From Strongylocentrotus droebachiensis (lineage: Eukaryota > Echinodermata > Echinoidea > Camarodonta > Strongylocentrotidae), in assembly GCA_035222895.1 (NCBI GenBank), contig JAVYIG010002547.1, positions 1 to 64,000 on the forward strand: a stretch of DNA of 64,000 nucleotides. Reading direction: 5' to 3'. This document shows positions 44,327 through 56,520 of this stretch, piece after piece (the stretch's first letter is position 1; each line of letters opens with the position of its first letter). The translations under genes and the position numbers were made by a program. The notes beneath the pieces are model-generated. The model saw only the letters and a list, made by a program, of their open reading frames with translations. It ran no database searches and was not told where the DNA came from.

Positions 44327-46173
44327 ATTATATTTGCTAAGGGATTACCATACATTTTATCTTCGAAATACTTTGATTGAAATTTATAAAAAGACGATCT
44401 AGCTTTCAGTGAAGAGGTTTGTTTTCCCTCAACTTTGCCCCTTCCATAATCGTTTGCTCTATATAATGATGGAAAATTTCCTATAGATACGAACGTACGG
44501 AGTAAGCAGAATGGATTCTTATTAATACCGTTTCTTCGTGACATTATTAGCACCGTCCTCCTTATTGTTTTAGTTGCCACAGTTATGAAATTGGCAGCAA
44601 AACCCACTCAACCAGCCGTGATCCAATATTGCTCATTTGCCGGTTGGTAATATTTGCCTTAGGGAGCCCTGAATATATTTGGCCTCGCTAAATATTTGAG
44701 CTTGAGAGTCGGGACAAAGCTGCTGCGATGCTTTAAATAGACACGCGAAGAAGTGACCAGACGATCGCGGCGAGAACTTGACGGCGCCCGTTTCGACTTT
44801 ATACCTTTCACAGTTACGATGTAAATATTTTGGATTCGAAATGTATGGGGAAATTGAGGAAGTACACTAAAGATTAATCTTCTTTTGGATTATTCAAAAA
44901 AAAATTGTTATTGAAAGAATTTCATTCGCATACCGTGCGCTGGGGGAGCTCTGAGCAGTTTGATTTACTACTGGCTCGGCCGCTCGGCAGCAGTCCGGTA
45001 GCTGGTTGAAGAAAGTGAACATACTGATCGAAGGTCGTGTGATCTCACTGCCTAGCAGAGCGGCCATGTGTGACTCGTTTACTGCATGCTGTGGCGACAA
45101 TTTTAATTTCGGCTTTATTGGCGGAGAGATATTTTAACAAGACGCGCGGTAAATATATATCCGATAAATGTGTTCAGGACCTTAATACTTCGGTTCATTT
45201 TTATTCCACTGTTCAAGACCGAAATACATCGTGCCTCAGACGATAAGGAAAATCATACTCCTCTTCATGTTGGAATATGAACTTGGATAATAAGAGTTGA
45301 GCGGCTTATACAACGGCGGGCAGGTATTGTCGGATTTGTAAAAAAATAACTTGTCATGTTATATGAGAGATGAGAGATGCAAGCGGCATGTGGATCTCCG
45401 ACTATTTTTAGCAGGGTAAGTCAAAAGTTGAGCCACTGGTATGACGACAAGTAGGTCAATATCAATCGTCTTGTTATTACATGTAAGTCTAGCCCGAAGA
45501 AGATCGTCTTCTAGACAATGAGGAGAATAAAGTCTTTTGGTTTTGTTTTTTTGATGCTTTACATTTAATAAGAAGTAACGACGGATGATATTCAAAGGAT
45601 TGTGTTGTTGTGTGTCATCATTGTTATATTAATGTTCTCCTTCCGAGCATATACATATCTGTAGCTTGCCTGTTTGCTACTTCTGCCATGGTAGTCATAA
45701 TCAATATTTCGTTGGGGAGTCCAAATATCCTTAATGTTTAAGATTTCAACACACGTGACCCGTAATTTGGCAAACATATATAAAATACATGAATACCAGG
45801 GTTTTGGTGAATTAAAACTGAAAACCTATTTTGATGAACCTGGAAATATCGTTGTCAAACAACAGCATATAATTATGGTTTTGGACACATTAGAATGATA
45901 TCTGTGTTTTTTAGCGCTATCGAGGAAGTCAACCATAAACATGATAAAGAGAACCGAATGACAATTTATATAGAATGAAAGTTTTAATATGAAGTATCCC
46001 GATTAAGATCCATATCAAAAGGAGAGACATTTACATTCATCAAAGCTGTAGTATTGTGGCTCTCAGATTTTTTTTCTACTGTAAGTTTGTAAAACGGCTT
46101 CAAATGAAACTTCTTTCAAAGGACAAATGATCATCATTTCACCGCGATCCATTATACTTGAAAAGACTTTAGC
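44326..46173. other. unique sequence, no gene seen
   Basis: Short frames only, nothing recognised. Confidence 0.35.
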
Positions 46174-46454
46174 GTAGAGGTGTCGTGGTCGAGTGGATAC
46201 GTCGACGGACTGTAGATCGTTAAGGTCCGCGGTTCGAGTCCCGCTGCGGCACTAATGTCCTTTAGCAAGACATTGATCTACATTTGCCACACTCAACCCA
46301 GGTGATGTGAATGGGTACCTGGCAGGAATGAATTCCTTGAAATGCTAGAGCGCTGCAGTGGCTGCCTTGCTAAAGCCAATCGGGGCAGCGCCAGGAGCGT
46401 CACAACGTGACGGACATGTGCGCTGTATAAGAAGCCACCATTATTATTATTATA
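46174..46454 (+). mobile_element. tRNA-derived SINE, full length
   Basis: Head at 46179-46252: A box tggtcgagtggata, B box ggttcgagtcc, and an acceptor-like pairing of gtgtcgt with gcggcac that needs two G-U pairs. The region ggactgtagatc resembles the anticodon arm of tRNA-Tyr (GTA). The anticodon stem is imperfect, so it is not a working tRNA gene. Then come the shared body (tttagcaagacattgatcta, cccaggtgatgtgaatgggt) and an (ATT)n tail. It is transcribed by Pol III from the internal boxes and mobilised by a LINE in trans, by analogy with other SINEs. No clear target duplication. Confidence 0.85.
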
Positions 46455-48064
46455 AAGCGATGTGTTACGGCCCGATAATAGTCCAGATTTTGTCGACTAA
46501 AATGTTAATGTTCACTATCAAACTGCATGGTTTAGAACGAAGTGCTGTGGAATTGATTGTTTTTCTTTCCTTTAACATACACATGAAGTCTGTTCACTTC
46601 TTCTTCTTCTTTTGGCTATACCAAAGGACATCGCGCTTTAAATTCGAATGTTGAATAAACATGATCGCACCTACTTTCGAAATCAAACTAAAGGGCAGAT
46701 TCAATACCCTATTGTATTTCCCATAGAGTTCATGTTCGGATTAAATAAATACGACATGACATGTTCGCTCGTGTCGAAAGGTGATAGATAGCTATTTTTG
46801 TAATCATTTTTTGTAAAGATAGTGAATCTTTTGAAAAGAGTCGTGTCCCGTAGAAAAGTGAAAATAAGGAAAAAGATAATTTAATTTCTGTCACCACGAG
46901 ATGTAAGATTTGTAGAAGCGTCACCGCATTCCCTCAATCATTCTAAATTATTGATTCTGGTGAACAATTCGCTAAAATTGAATTTTTTATAACTCAGTTT
47001 GAAAGAAAATTGCATTGATGAAATAGCAAGGAACAATCACATGATGTTTCGAATATGGCTGAATTTCCCGATGGAAAATACGCCAATAAATTCAGTTGAA
47101 TTTTTCAGTAGATTTGTCAACCAAAGTTCACTAAAGACACTAAAGACGATGAAAAAAAAAAGGCACGGTGATTTGTTTTTAAAATAATTGTCTCCTTAAT
47201 CTTCTGAGATTGCTCTTTTATTTTCCCTCGCTTTGAAAACAAGCGGGGGCGATAGGAAAGTTGATAGTTACACTCATAATAATTGTAAACATCATGTTTT
47301 ATTCAAACCGTCGGTGTATTTCGGTATCACCTTGGGGAAAGCGGGAAGAAATCTCTGATTAGAATGTCGCATTTTATGGGATGGATTGATGATGTACGAA
47401 AGGTTAAGCGACGAGGGAGTTTAGGATGAGACGGGGGTGATAAATGTGCATTTTGATCACAACCGAGCTCTTATTATCATTATATTCCACTATTGTGGTA
47501 TTTTTCCCTGGACGGCCTCCAGGGAGTGTTTCTCGCAGGATTTCTTTTGTTTCAAGACAGTTTTCTTTTCTACTCCGTTCATGTTTTCTCTTTGATTATT
47601 AGAGTGTCCTACGGGGCAGTTTAAATTGTGTCCTGAGGTAACCTCGAAAAATTAGTCGCTGGGGGTATACATTTCATGATTTGTTTTCACAAAATCACAG
47701 TAAGATTTGTAATAGCCTCGCATTGTATTGTCAACGAAGAATGAACTGTCGATAGGGAATTAGATCCTTTTCAAAAGAAGAGGACAAAAGCACTGTACTA
47801 TTTCATCTTGTCCCTTTCTTGTAAGCGGTAATAATGACATAAAATGACCAGCTTCCACCAGAAATAGGTTTCACGTGTTTAATACGGTTCCATGATTTAG
47901 AAAGGTCTCTAGTTCCACGGTAAACAGTCAAATGCGTTATCCAAGAAAAAAAAGGGAAGATAAACTATATTATTTCGATCCATATTGGAATGGGTTAGAA
48001 AGTACAAGTGAACACTAAAAGAGGAAGACAATGAAAGAGCGATGAAGATTTATTTTACATGTAG
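46455..48064. other. unique sequence, no gene seen
   Basis: A small (CTT)n at about 46593-46605. Nothing else recognised. Confidence 0.35.
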
Positions 48065-48245
48065 GTATGAGATAGAGAAATAGATAGATACATGTATATA
48101 GAGATAGAAAAAGAAGAAAGAGATATGAATAGAATAAGAGACAGAGAGAGAGATAGAGTTAGAGAGGTTAAGAAGATGGAGAGAACAGAGAGACGATAGA
48201 GAGAGAGAGAGATGGAGAGGAAGAGGTGTTGGGGCGATGAGGGAG
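48065..48245 (+). repeat. GA/GATA-rich microsatellite
   Basis: Interrupted GATA and GA arrays. Confidence 0.88.
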
Positions 48246-48602
48246 GGAGAGAAATAACAAGATGCACAAGATGTTATGCATCATTCTCAGACATTGAATG
48301 TTATTCCAAGACGGGACCGGTGTATAAGCCGCAGATTTGGGGGTGGCCTAAATTTAAACTCGTCTCTCGTTGCGAATCCTGCGGCTCATTACCTCGACTG
48401 ACGCGGTGACATACCAGTCCCAGCCCGTCATTGCATTCAATGTGTTGTGGTATGATTAGGGCAGATGCATGCCATCGTATTATGGGAATTGATAGAAGAG
48501 TATGATAATAGACAGGGGGATTTCAACGCGTTTAGTCTTCACTCCACCCTCCCATGAACATGAGTACATGAGCACGTCCATCTGTGTCAACTGATGCCTT
48601 TT
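48246..48602. other. unique sequence, no gene seen
   Basis: Nothing recognised. Confidence 0.35.
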
Positions 48603-48760
48603 GTACACGAGGCGTCATTTACTGACGCAGGACTACGTCAGCGACCGGCGCAGTCTTTGACGCACCGTTTGAGAATGACATCGTTATAAAAAAAACCTAT
48701 GCCTTCATACATTTAAGATACTTCTTAATCAACGCAGGCATTAACGCAATCTGAATGACA
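48603..48760 (-). repeat. 'tgacgca' family repeat copy
   Basis: The reverse complement reads ...attgcgttaatgcctgcgttgat... then gcgtcaaagactgcgcc, ggtcgctgacg and gacgcctcgtgta, in the same order as at 2625-2822. This gives two independent, diverged copies and shows the family is interspersed. Confidence 0.6.
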
Positions 48761-49720
48761 TACCAAGTCCGTGTGTTTACCATTCTGCCGAACTCATCAC
48801 ACGTTTGTTCCGTTATGTTCATCTGATTTGATCGATACGAGAATCGTTAATCAAATTAAATGTTAATAATAAGGTCATGAGACACTTTATGGGACAACGC
48901 ATGCATCGTAATAGCCGCTTTCGCAGGGACTCATTAGTTAAAACTAAAACCATTTGCCTTTCGAAAATATATAGGCCTAGGTATTTTTGTCGATAGGGAA
49001 AGAGGCTAACCATATTTACAATTTAATATAATTTCATTTATATTATTAGCACGTTCTCTGTAAAAAAAAACAAAAATTAATTGTCTTCAGAAGATCTGAA
49101 CTTAGTGGTTCATCAATCGCATCTGTATGAAAATGCTAAATGTAGATCAGTAATAAATGGTTTGATGATTCTTTTTTGTATGGCGAGTATCAATCAATTT
49201 TTAAACGTCTGGGGTTCGACCTTTAACGTCACCATCCAAAGACTTGACTCAGTTTCGAACCGGGGTTCGCCTGGGCCAGTTTGTAGGCGAAGACAGAGAG
49301 CTGACCTGGATTCCTGGATGATACTATGTCCCACCTCAATGTAAACGGTGAAGTGTTAGATTTGAGTGTCGAAAAAATGTATGATAAAAGCTGGAATGTT
49401 GCTTTCTTTTGTCATGTCATGTGTGTCCATTACACAGAAAGAGTGGTGATACCTCCTCCTTCACATCCCAAGTCCATGATATAACCTAACATGCCTAAAG
49501 TACTAACAGAAAAAAGTGCCCCACAGTTGTGTTTTTGAGCCCCCTTCAATTTTAGAACTTGAAGGAAACATTTTATTAGTTCCCTTCCATCTTTACTTTT
49601 CTTTACAAGATTTTGGTAATTTGCCACTGTGAAAGAGGGCCTGCATTTTGTTTTACGATAAAGGTCTCTCTGATATATAATAGTCTTTGTATACCTTCGT
49701 TATGATAACATACATGTATA
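48761..49720. other. unique sequence, no gene seen
   Basis: Short frames only, no motif. Confidence 0.35.
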
Positions 49721-49971
49721 TAGAGGTGTCGTGGTCTGCTCGCTACGACGCCGGACTTTAGATCACCTGGTTCCTGATTCGAGTCCCGCCAAGGCACTGT
49801 TGTCCTTTAGCAAGACATTAACCTACATTTGCCACTCTTCATCCAGGTGATATTAATGGGTATCCAGTAGGAGAAAAAAAATACTCGAATTCCAGAGTAG
49901 CCGGGCTAATGACAGTGTAATTAATAACAACGCTTAGACACTTAAGTATTAAACGCCCTTTATTATTATTA
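49721..49971 (+). mobile_element. tRNA-derived SINE, diverged copy
   Basis: Begins tagaggtgtcgtggtc exactly like the copy at 46174. It has a damaged A box, a B box (gattcgagtcc), the body tttagcaagacattaaccta, catccaggtgatattaatgg, and an (ATT)n tail at 49961-49971. The interior after the body is shorter and different from the 46-kb copy, suggesting a sub-family or a deletion. Confidence 0.82.
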
Positions 49972-51219
49972 TGTGCTTTCGACACACACACTTCTGGTGA
50001 AAAGAATAATTATTACAATTATGTATGTTTCGTATTGCAAACCTTTTTTTGCGTCTTGTATTCCTTACAAGACTATCAAACCCGTCACGACTCTTGCCAC
50101 AATCACAACAACCATTCACTCACTATCGCAATAGAGCTGAAGTGCTAGAATGAGTCTGTTGAGAGGATAAATTAAGTGTGTAAACATTTGATGGCATGTT
50201 GAATTATGTAGGCTATCTAGGAAGGTGATATGGAGTGGAGAAGCTTGAAGTAGTCGGTGTGGGTCAACTCCTCCTATCGTGTAGGGGTGTTGCTAGTATT
50301 CTTTTGCATTCGAAGGGGGGATGTTTGAGCAAATTTGACGACAAGTAGCCAAACTTTTCTTAAAAGACAAAATAAAGAAGAATAACAAAATAGATGTAAA
50401 GAAGGAGTCCTCATATTTTAGAACTTGACGTTTAATCTGGTCGTCAGAGTTTAGTCCGTCTTCCGTATATATTCTGTTGTTAGGTCTATTATTGGTCTTG
50501 TGTCGGCCTCATCGGCGTCACTGGGGTATATGATACCTCACTTACGTCATCAAAACCGACTCCAGGCCGACATATTCTTGGATATTCGGTGTAAATGTAA
50601 TGTTTTTTCGGTCTGGTATGTCGTCTGTCTGATGTCGGTGTCTCCTCAATGTGACAAGGGTATAATAATTAGCCCATCCTTGCCACGCCGTGACCCCGTG
50701 GGTCGGAAGATGATACCAGTGACTTCCCATCATCCTGGTCGTCCACCATCCCCGCTTCCCAGGCCCTCATCCCTCCGTCTTACCCATCGCATTCCGGGGC
50801 GGTCTCACAGAGCATTACGTGCTATTAATTGATCCCCCGTCAACATTGGTATCGCAAGAGCGTGTGCCTTTCAGTCTGCCGACACAGACTCTGATTAGGT
50901 ATTCAAACACAATTCCATAACGTATTGAGTTGAGCATAACTCTCTCAGTTTCTGGTTGTGTCAAGATCAGTTTAGGTGCAGAGCCTATATGAGGTGTAGA
51001 GGACCGTGCAGTCGGAATAGTCTTTCAGCTCAGACTCTCTGGTACGCGCTTATATTGACAAGGTTTTGTACCAGTACACTGTGTACTGAAGCGGGTTGGA
51101 TAAATAATATGTTCCACCGTGTTGCTATGAATTACTTTATCTAATAACCCAAAGGACGGTGACCTACTTCTCTCATGTGAGGTCTTCCTTCCATATACTC
51201 TCTTTTATCTTATATGTGC
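49972..51219. other. unique sequence, no gene seen
   Basis: Around 50440-50680 there is gtcggtgt / ggtcttgtgtcggc type sequence, faintly related to 53488-53860. No gene recognised. Confidence 0.35.
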
Positions 51220-51350
51220 TAAGAGAGAGGGGGTGACAGAGATAGAGGGAGATAAGGGGAGATACATGGGAGACAATATAATATAGAAAGAGGTGAGAGG
51301 GGAGATAGAGAGATAGTGATAAAGAGAGACACAGAGAAAGAAAGCCGACA
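51220..51350 (+). repeat. GA/GATA-rich low-complexity tract
   Basis: Interrupted purine-rich repeat. Confidence 0.85.
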
Positions 51351-51367
51351 TATAGATAGGTATATTA

Positions 51368-51400
51368 TACAGTGCGTCCCAGAAAAAACGAAACCGAGAA
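51368..51400 (+). repeat. Tc1/mariner-like MITE end
   Basis: tatacagtgcgtcccagaaa followed by aaacg resembles the 'TA-CAGTGCGTCCC...AAAAAA' terminal repeats of Tc1/mariner-type elements. No matching inverted end was found downstream, so only one terminus is called. Confidence 0.35.
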
Positions 51401-52284
51401 GTATCGATGTTTTATCATAACTTAATCACAACCATAATTAATGAATGATACATATTTGGAAAGCTTAGAGTCTCCTCTTTCAGATGATGCTACTCACGTG
51501 ATGCATATGTCACGCATGAGTGATTAAGAGCAATTTAAAGGAAGGAAACCAAAAAGTAATTTGGCGGGCGGTATCTGAATTTCAAAGAAAAATTCATATT
51601 TCTAGAAAGTTCATTTTCTGCTCTTTCATATGATACCTCAATCAAGAAAAATGAGCCAGGAATAACAAAGTTCTGTTTGCTTAAAGTAGCCCTTACATTT
51701 TCATAATTTTAACAAACGAATTCGTTTTCACTGGGTGCCTGCCGTAGCAAAAAGCAGATTTGACAAAAGTATGTATTGTTCAAAATCCGATTTGAAGGAA
51801 TCAGATGGTTAATATGATACTACCTAATGGTTTACCAATTCTGAAGCTGTATGCTCATCCTCTGACCAGATCACTCCAAGTCACTCTAGCAAATTAGTGA
51901 ATGACTATAATGATCGTGATATGGAACTGGGCAATATCCACGAGACGTTGATTGAAATCTTTCCTATTGATTTGCGCATGCCTCACTTAGTAGCCTTTCT
52001 GTCGATGTGATTGGCATTACACGTAGATTCCAGCGCGTTTCAGCGATTCAGCTGTCCTCCGCGTATCATTCCTGGTGCATTAATGCTGATCCCCAAAACT
52101 CATTTCCTCCGATCATTAGGCCAGGGGGATGCGAAAAATAGACAGTATTTTGGTGATCGATCTCCATCTCAGATTCCTCCATCTTTTTTTCTCCTTCCTT
52201 TTTGTCGCTGTCAGGCATCTCTTGACAGATTTCCTGACGCATCTGGATTGTAACATTGAAACAGAGTGGCAAAAAACATCATCC
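51401..52284. other. unique sequence or decayed element interior, no gene seen
   Basis: Possibly the interior of the element starting at 51368. No transposase motif is readable. Confidence 0.3.
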
Positions 52285-52374
52285 GTTAAAGATTAAAGAG
52301 AAAGTTGAGTTCTGGGAAAGGTGACACTTTGTGAAATTTGCCTATTAGGCAAATTTCACAAAGTGTCACCTTTC
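52285..52374. repeat. perfect 59-bp palindrome with MITE-like leader
   Basis: gaaaggtgacactttgtgaa...ccta (52316-52344) is the exact reverse complement of 52346-52374 around one central T. The preceding gttaaagattaaagagaaag and ttgagttctgg resemble the ends of the TTAA elements at 34273 and 58654. Confidence 0.75.
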
Positions 52375-53487
52375 AATATCACAGGAAATTTGTTGACATA
52401 TTATATCCTTTACGGTTTAAAACTATAAGCAACCGTTTGATTGGACATAAATGAACCTATTTGATGTTTTCAGTCATCTTCATGCATTAACACGTAGCAT
52501 GTTTACATTTCGACTTCAAGCGGGTTTTCTTTAATTTAATTTAATTCAACACAATAATGTGTTGTAAGCGTGTCAAACGTTCAGAAGCAATGATCTGTCT
52601 TTAAGATGGGGTAGGCGGGTGCAAAGAAAACCCCTATAGAAAACGAATTGTAGAGTTAGCTTTGATACTATGGGGAGAAGAGGGGCCTGCCCTCTGCAAC
52701 CGACTCCAACGCCCCTGACAACATCAACCAATTACGAGTATCTAAGGATGAATACATGTACAACTGTCTTTTAATTGGTACCGATATAATTAAAGACAAT
52801 TTTATTTCAGGAAATGTTGTAATCCCCAATGCACCATAGTACAACATAGACGACTAATCTTTGGAAGCTTTTTTTCTCGATTAAGTCTCTTTCACGGTGT
52901 TAACAATAACCCTTATTCCCTGTTTAAACATTATTTACATTATTTCCCTGGTTTTTCCCGATCCTTATTTTGCTCAGACACTTCCTGAAAATCCATTCAT
53001 TGCAACATTTGCTCCTTATACATCATGGGGTGTTTGTTCATGCAGAGTCTAATCAAATCTTTCGTATGATTGGAGCCAATTTTCTTTGTAAAATTGTATT
53101 TGCTCAGCACGACGCCGCAAGAGCCCCACAATATTCGACTTTAATTACACCGCCCCTTTTAGTGAAGTTTAAAAAAGGGAACCCTGTTGCTTATTGCACC
53201 CTGTTTTTCACGAATAGTTTTTGGATGCTTTGTACTTTGACCGCCACAGTTCCTTTTCAGTCTCAAATGAAAACGATAGTAGAGATTTATAGTGCCATTA
53301 CACCTATCACAAAATATGCAGCATTGCTTCATTTTATATATTTCTGTCCCCTATACCCCACTCCCCATAACACCTTATTAAGGGATTTGTGGTAGGGGCC
53401 TATCTACAACCGAATGCTACTGTTGAACATCGTTGTTGACACAAACCGAAAATACCAATGACTTCAGCACACTTAACATGGTACCAA
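52375..53487. other. unique sequence, no convincing gene
   Basis: A 141-codon frame (52970-53395) lacks an ATG near its start. It follows a good polypyrimidine/AG acceptor (ending 52977) but has no recognised domain. Confidence 0.25.
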
Positions 53488-53860
53488 TGAGAGCAGGCCT
53501 CGGTCACACCATCAAACCGACCGATTCTCGGGCACAGTACCTCCGTCATACCCCAGACACACCATCGAGACCGAAACTCGACCGAAACATACTAACCATT
53601 ACCCGAACGGCCAAGAATCGGTTGGTCTGTTTGAAGTTCGTGTGGCGGTTGTGAAAGACCGCTAAACCGACTCCGAACTGATCGAAACTCAGTCACACAA
53701 TTCAACCGACTTCAAACCGGCCCACTGTTGGCCCTTATTCCTCGGTCACACCGCTTAACTGACTCCAAACTGACCAATTATCGGTCATTAGACCACGTCT
53801 ACATCTCGACACTGACTCCACTTCGACACCAACCTGACCGATTCTTGATCATGTGCCATG
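53488..53860. repeat. irregular 'cggtcacacc...aaaccgac' repeats
   Basis: Motifs of the type tcggtcacacc, aaccgact(c)caaac and ctgacc recur many times (about 53490, 53520, 53575, 53665, 53690, 53740, 53765, 53835), some inverted (gtgtggcggttgtg near 53640). Related sequence appears at about 30665-30900 and 50440-50680. Two frames of 63-73 codons here are shadows. Confidence 0.5.
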
Positions 53861-55136
53861 AATCTAAATTTGTCATCCGTCTGTGGTCTAGTGAATATGA
53901 TATTAGGAGCAATTTATGATTTCGTTCGATTTGTTGTTGTCTCGTCTTTGAGACAGGGCGTTGATGCTAGAAAAAAGGGGGAATTTCCCAGACGTGATCA
54001 AACTTGCTGCCACTTATGATGAAAGTTCATTTCAAACGCCTCCTCACTCTAAATACACATTGTCGTCTTACCGTGCTTTTCTTTGTCTGGTAACCTTTTA
54101 CACAGTATTTCATTTCATTTTTTTCTTTCTTCCCTTTTTGACTTCGATTGTTGTTCCATGTTTGGTTCCTTTTGAATTTAATTACAAAGGAAATCTAAAA
54201 ATACATATACGATGTCTTGTGAAAACATACGAATCGAGAAGGCAATTATTTGGGGGCTATTATTCGTGGATTTGCCGAGAATGTGTGGTTGAAAACACAT
54301 TTATCAATCTACTATAAATCTATCCACTAAATCTCTGAATAGAATGAAACTTAATAAATAAAGTACGTTTGACTACAATCATCTATTCAAATACTTGTTG
54401 TCATAAAGTGAGAAAACTGTGTACTTACATGAAAAAAGAAGAAAATCAAATCAAAAGAATCAAAATCCTTGTATACTATGTGTTTTAAGGACTAGCAGTA
54501 TCAATGATAATGTTATTATCGTTATTATTGAATCGATGGAACTACTGAGCAAAACTACTTATGAATTATTTACGAACAAAATCTGTACAAAGACTTTACA
54601 CAAGAATTGTGAGTCAATACAGGTACGGTATTTCCCCCTTTTATGTCAAATGTATCGATGACGTACTTTTGAAAACCACCGCTTCAACGCTATGGGTAAA
54701 TAGGTTTTGTTTAAACACAGAGGCTATTACTCATGTCTTGACTTTAATAATCTCATTAGCAATCATCTTCTTCCCTTTAAACAGAAGCTCTGGACATTAA
54801 CCCGCCTTCCATCTTGCCCAGCATGACCTTTACGTCCGCATTTGAACCAACCCACGCGTCTTATAATGGAAGTGCATATCTTCTATTACCATCACCTTGT
54901 GGGTTCATTTACCCCGTATACGAGACAAATTCGATACGCATTTGCCCCATTTCCTATCACCAGAGTTGACTGGAAGAAGAAGGGGGCACGGGCGCCCCGC
55001 TCCAGGGATCGACTGACTCCTGACCGAACACATTGATTTCCTTAATATAATTTAAGTTCATTAAGTTACAAAATTGTTAAGGTGGGGGAAATGAAGATTC
55101 GTAATAGCTGGCGTGTCAGCACCTTGATGAACAGAG
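53861..55136. other. unique sequence, no convincing gene
   Basis: A 117-codon ATG frame (53964-54317) with a hydrophobic middle lies about 40 bases before an aataaataaa string. No homology is recognised, so this is left as non-coding. Confidence 0.25.
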
Positions 55137-55200
55137 AGGGGGAGGGGGGGGGGGGGGGTTAGACATGTCTAAGTACCTGGGTTCGATCCCGACGCATAAG
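55137..55200 (+). repeat. poly-G run beside a B-box-like string
   Basis: gggggagggggg... at 55139-55158 is followed by gggttcgatcccgac at 55180. This may be a relic of a tRNA-derived SINE head; no A box or body was found. Confidence 0.35.
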
Positions 55201-55939
55201 GGGCTCAGGGGCGTGTTCCTTCCAGAGGTGTTTTTTAATCATATTAGTCGCTTTCCTGTGAGATGAGGCAGACTGTGAGTCACACATACTTCGACCTGTC
55301 TTGTTGTTTGCCATCACGTCTGGAGATTGGGGATGTACCACGGATCGCCCACTGATGGATACGCCCCTAGTGTACATGTTTGAAAAGGAGGTACTCTTTC
55401 AGCAGTGTGTTTTAGACTAGATGGAGTGGCAGTCTAGGGTACACACTTGGTGCGGTACCTATACTGTACACACCAAAAAATATGGGTGCAGTTCTGAAAC
55501 CAAAATAAAATAGTGCACACGTTGCTTTGAATTACTGTTGCGTGTCACAAAGGCTCAATTAGCGCATGCAATAACGTAAACGAAATGACGGAAAAGAAAA
55601 CAATCCCCAAGAGGGAGATAGACTAGCGCTTCGGAGCTCGTGATACATCGTGATGTAACGTGGCGCAACATCGTAGCATCTTCTGTCAACATCAGACATG
55701 TCAAAACCATCTATATATGATACCCAAGTCTACTCCTTTTGTGTTGATCAAGATGCAGTACAGTCTTAGCATTCAACCTCTACCAATAGACGTATATATG
55801 CTCAGTCACATAACAATGAATCCCTTCCCCTCACTTCACTCTCCCAATTTCAAATCGAATCAAAGTTCAGTGGTGACGTCACAACATTGATCAGAGATTG
55901 ACTCGGCAGCATTGAGGTCTATTATTTGAGCACATGGGG
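55201..55939. other. unique sequence, no gene seen
   Basis: Nothing recognised. Confidence 0.35.
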
Positions 55940-56251
55940 TCATTTAATAATGTTTCCCTCGCTGGGATAGGGCCCTGCTAAACCTGAGTTACTTACTTTC
56001 GTTTTTGTTTTTGTCGTGGTAAGTCTAGGGAAGGATTTCACGTCCATCACAGGTAAGTTGGAAATAATGAATGCGGGATTTGGGCGAGTTAACTCGGAGA
56101 CGTTACCTTCTATCGTCGTCAATCGTGCACATTTCCAGTCATGGGGGAAAAGGACACTGGATTCGATAGCCGCCTTGCTACTTCCAGTGCAGGCATTCAA
56201 TGTACTACAATAATTGATCTTTCCGTTTGCGACATATTGCAATCGTGACAT
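55940..56251 (-). pseudogene. decayed non-LTR reverse transcriptase fragment
   Basis: A 103-codon minus frame contains FPHDWKCARLTTI (residues 35-47), then SELTRPNPAFIISNLPVM. This parallels the start of the RT domain in jockey/CR1/L2-type ORF2s: 'FP-DWK-A+V-PI-K-G-----NYRPISVLPV', seen in the intact copy here as KIAKVVPIFKKGD...NYRPISLL. The NYRP signature is damaged and the catalytic DD motif is absent. It is an old fragment that I judge by motif similarity alone. Confidence 0.5.
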
Positions 56252-56386
56252 ACCTTTAGCACAAGCTGAGTTTTAACTTAGTTTGAAACGGTTTAAAAGT
56301 GAATTTGGAAGGTTGAATATGTAGAACCATGGACCTACTAGGAGTTCATGTATACTGTCATTTTTTTTGGATGATTACAGTGAAAG

Positions 56387-56520
56387 AAAATTGACCCAAT
56401 CTTGATAAGGATCGCTTGCACTGCACACAAACATAAATACATGGGACTACACACAAATGCATTTGAAGAGCAACCTTTTTGAGGCGACATTTTAATAGGA
56501 TATTATTTCAAAATGACATA
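56387..56520 (-). repeat. weak partial copy of TTAA MITE family A
   Basis: 'catgggactacacaca' with cactgcacaca upstream and aatgcatttg downstream follows the order atcactgtacacag, tatgggactacacacac, gtgcatttg in the reverse complement of 17117-17512. Neither end is preserved. Confidence 0.35.

Noticed and set aside
46179..46252. Functional tRNA-Tyr gene
   Set aside because: The A and B boxes and acceptor pairing are fair, but the anticodon stem is poor and the sequence continues into a SINE body with an (ATT)n tail.
53961..54317. ATG frame with hydrophobic middle followed by an aataaa string
   Set aside because: No homology or signal peptide pattern that I can defend; AATAAA is common in AT-rich DNA.
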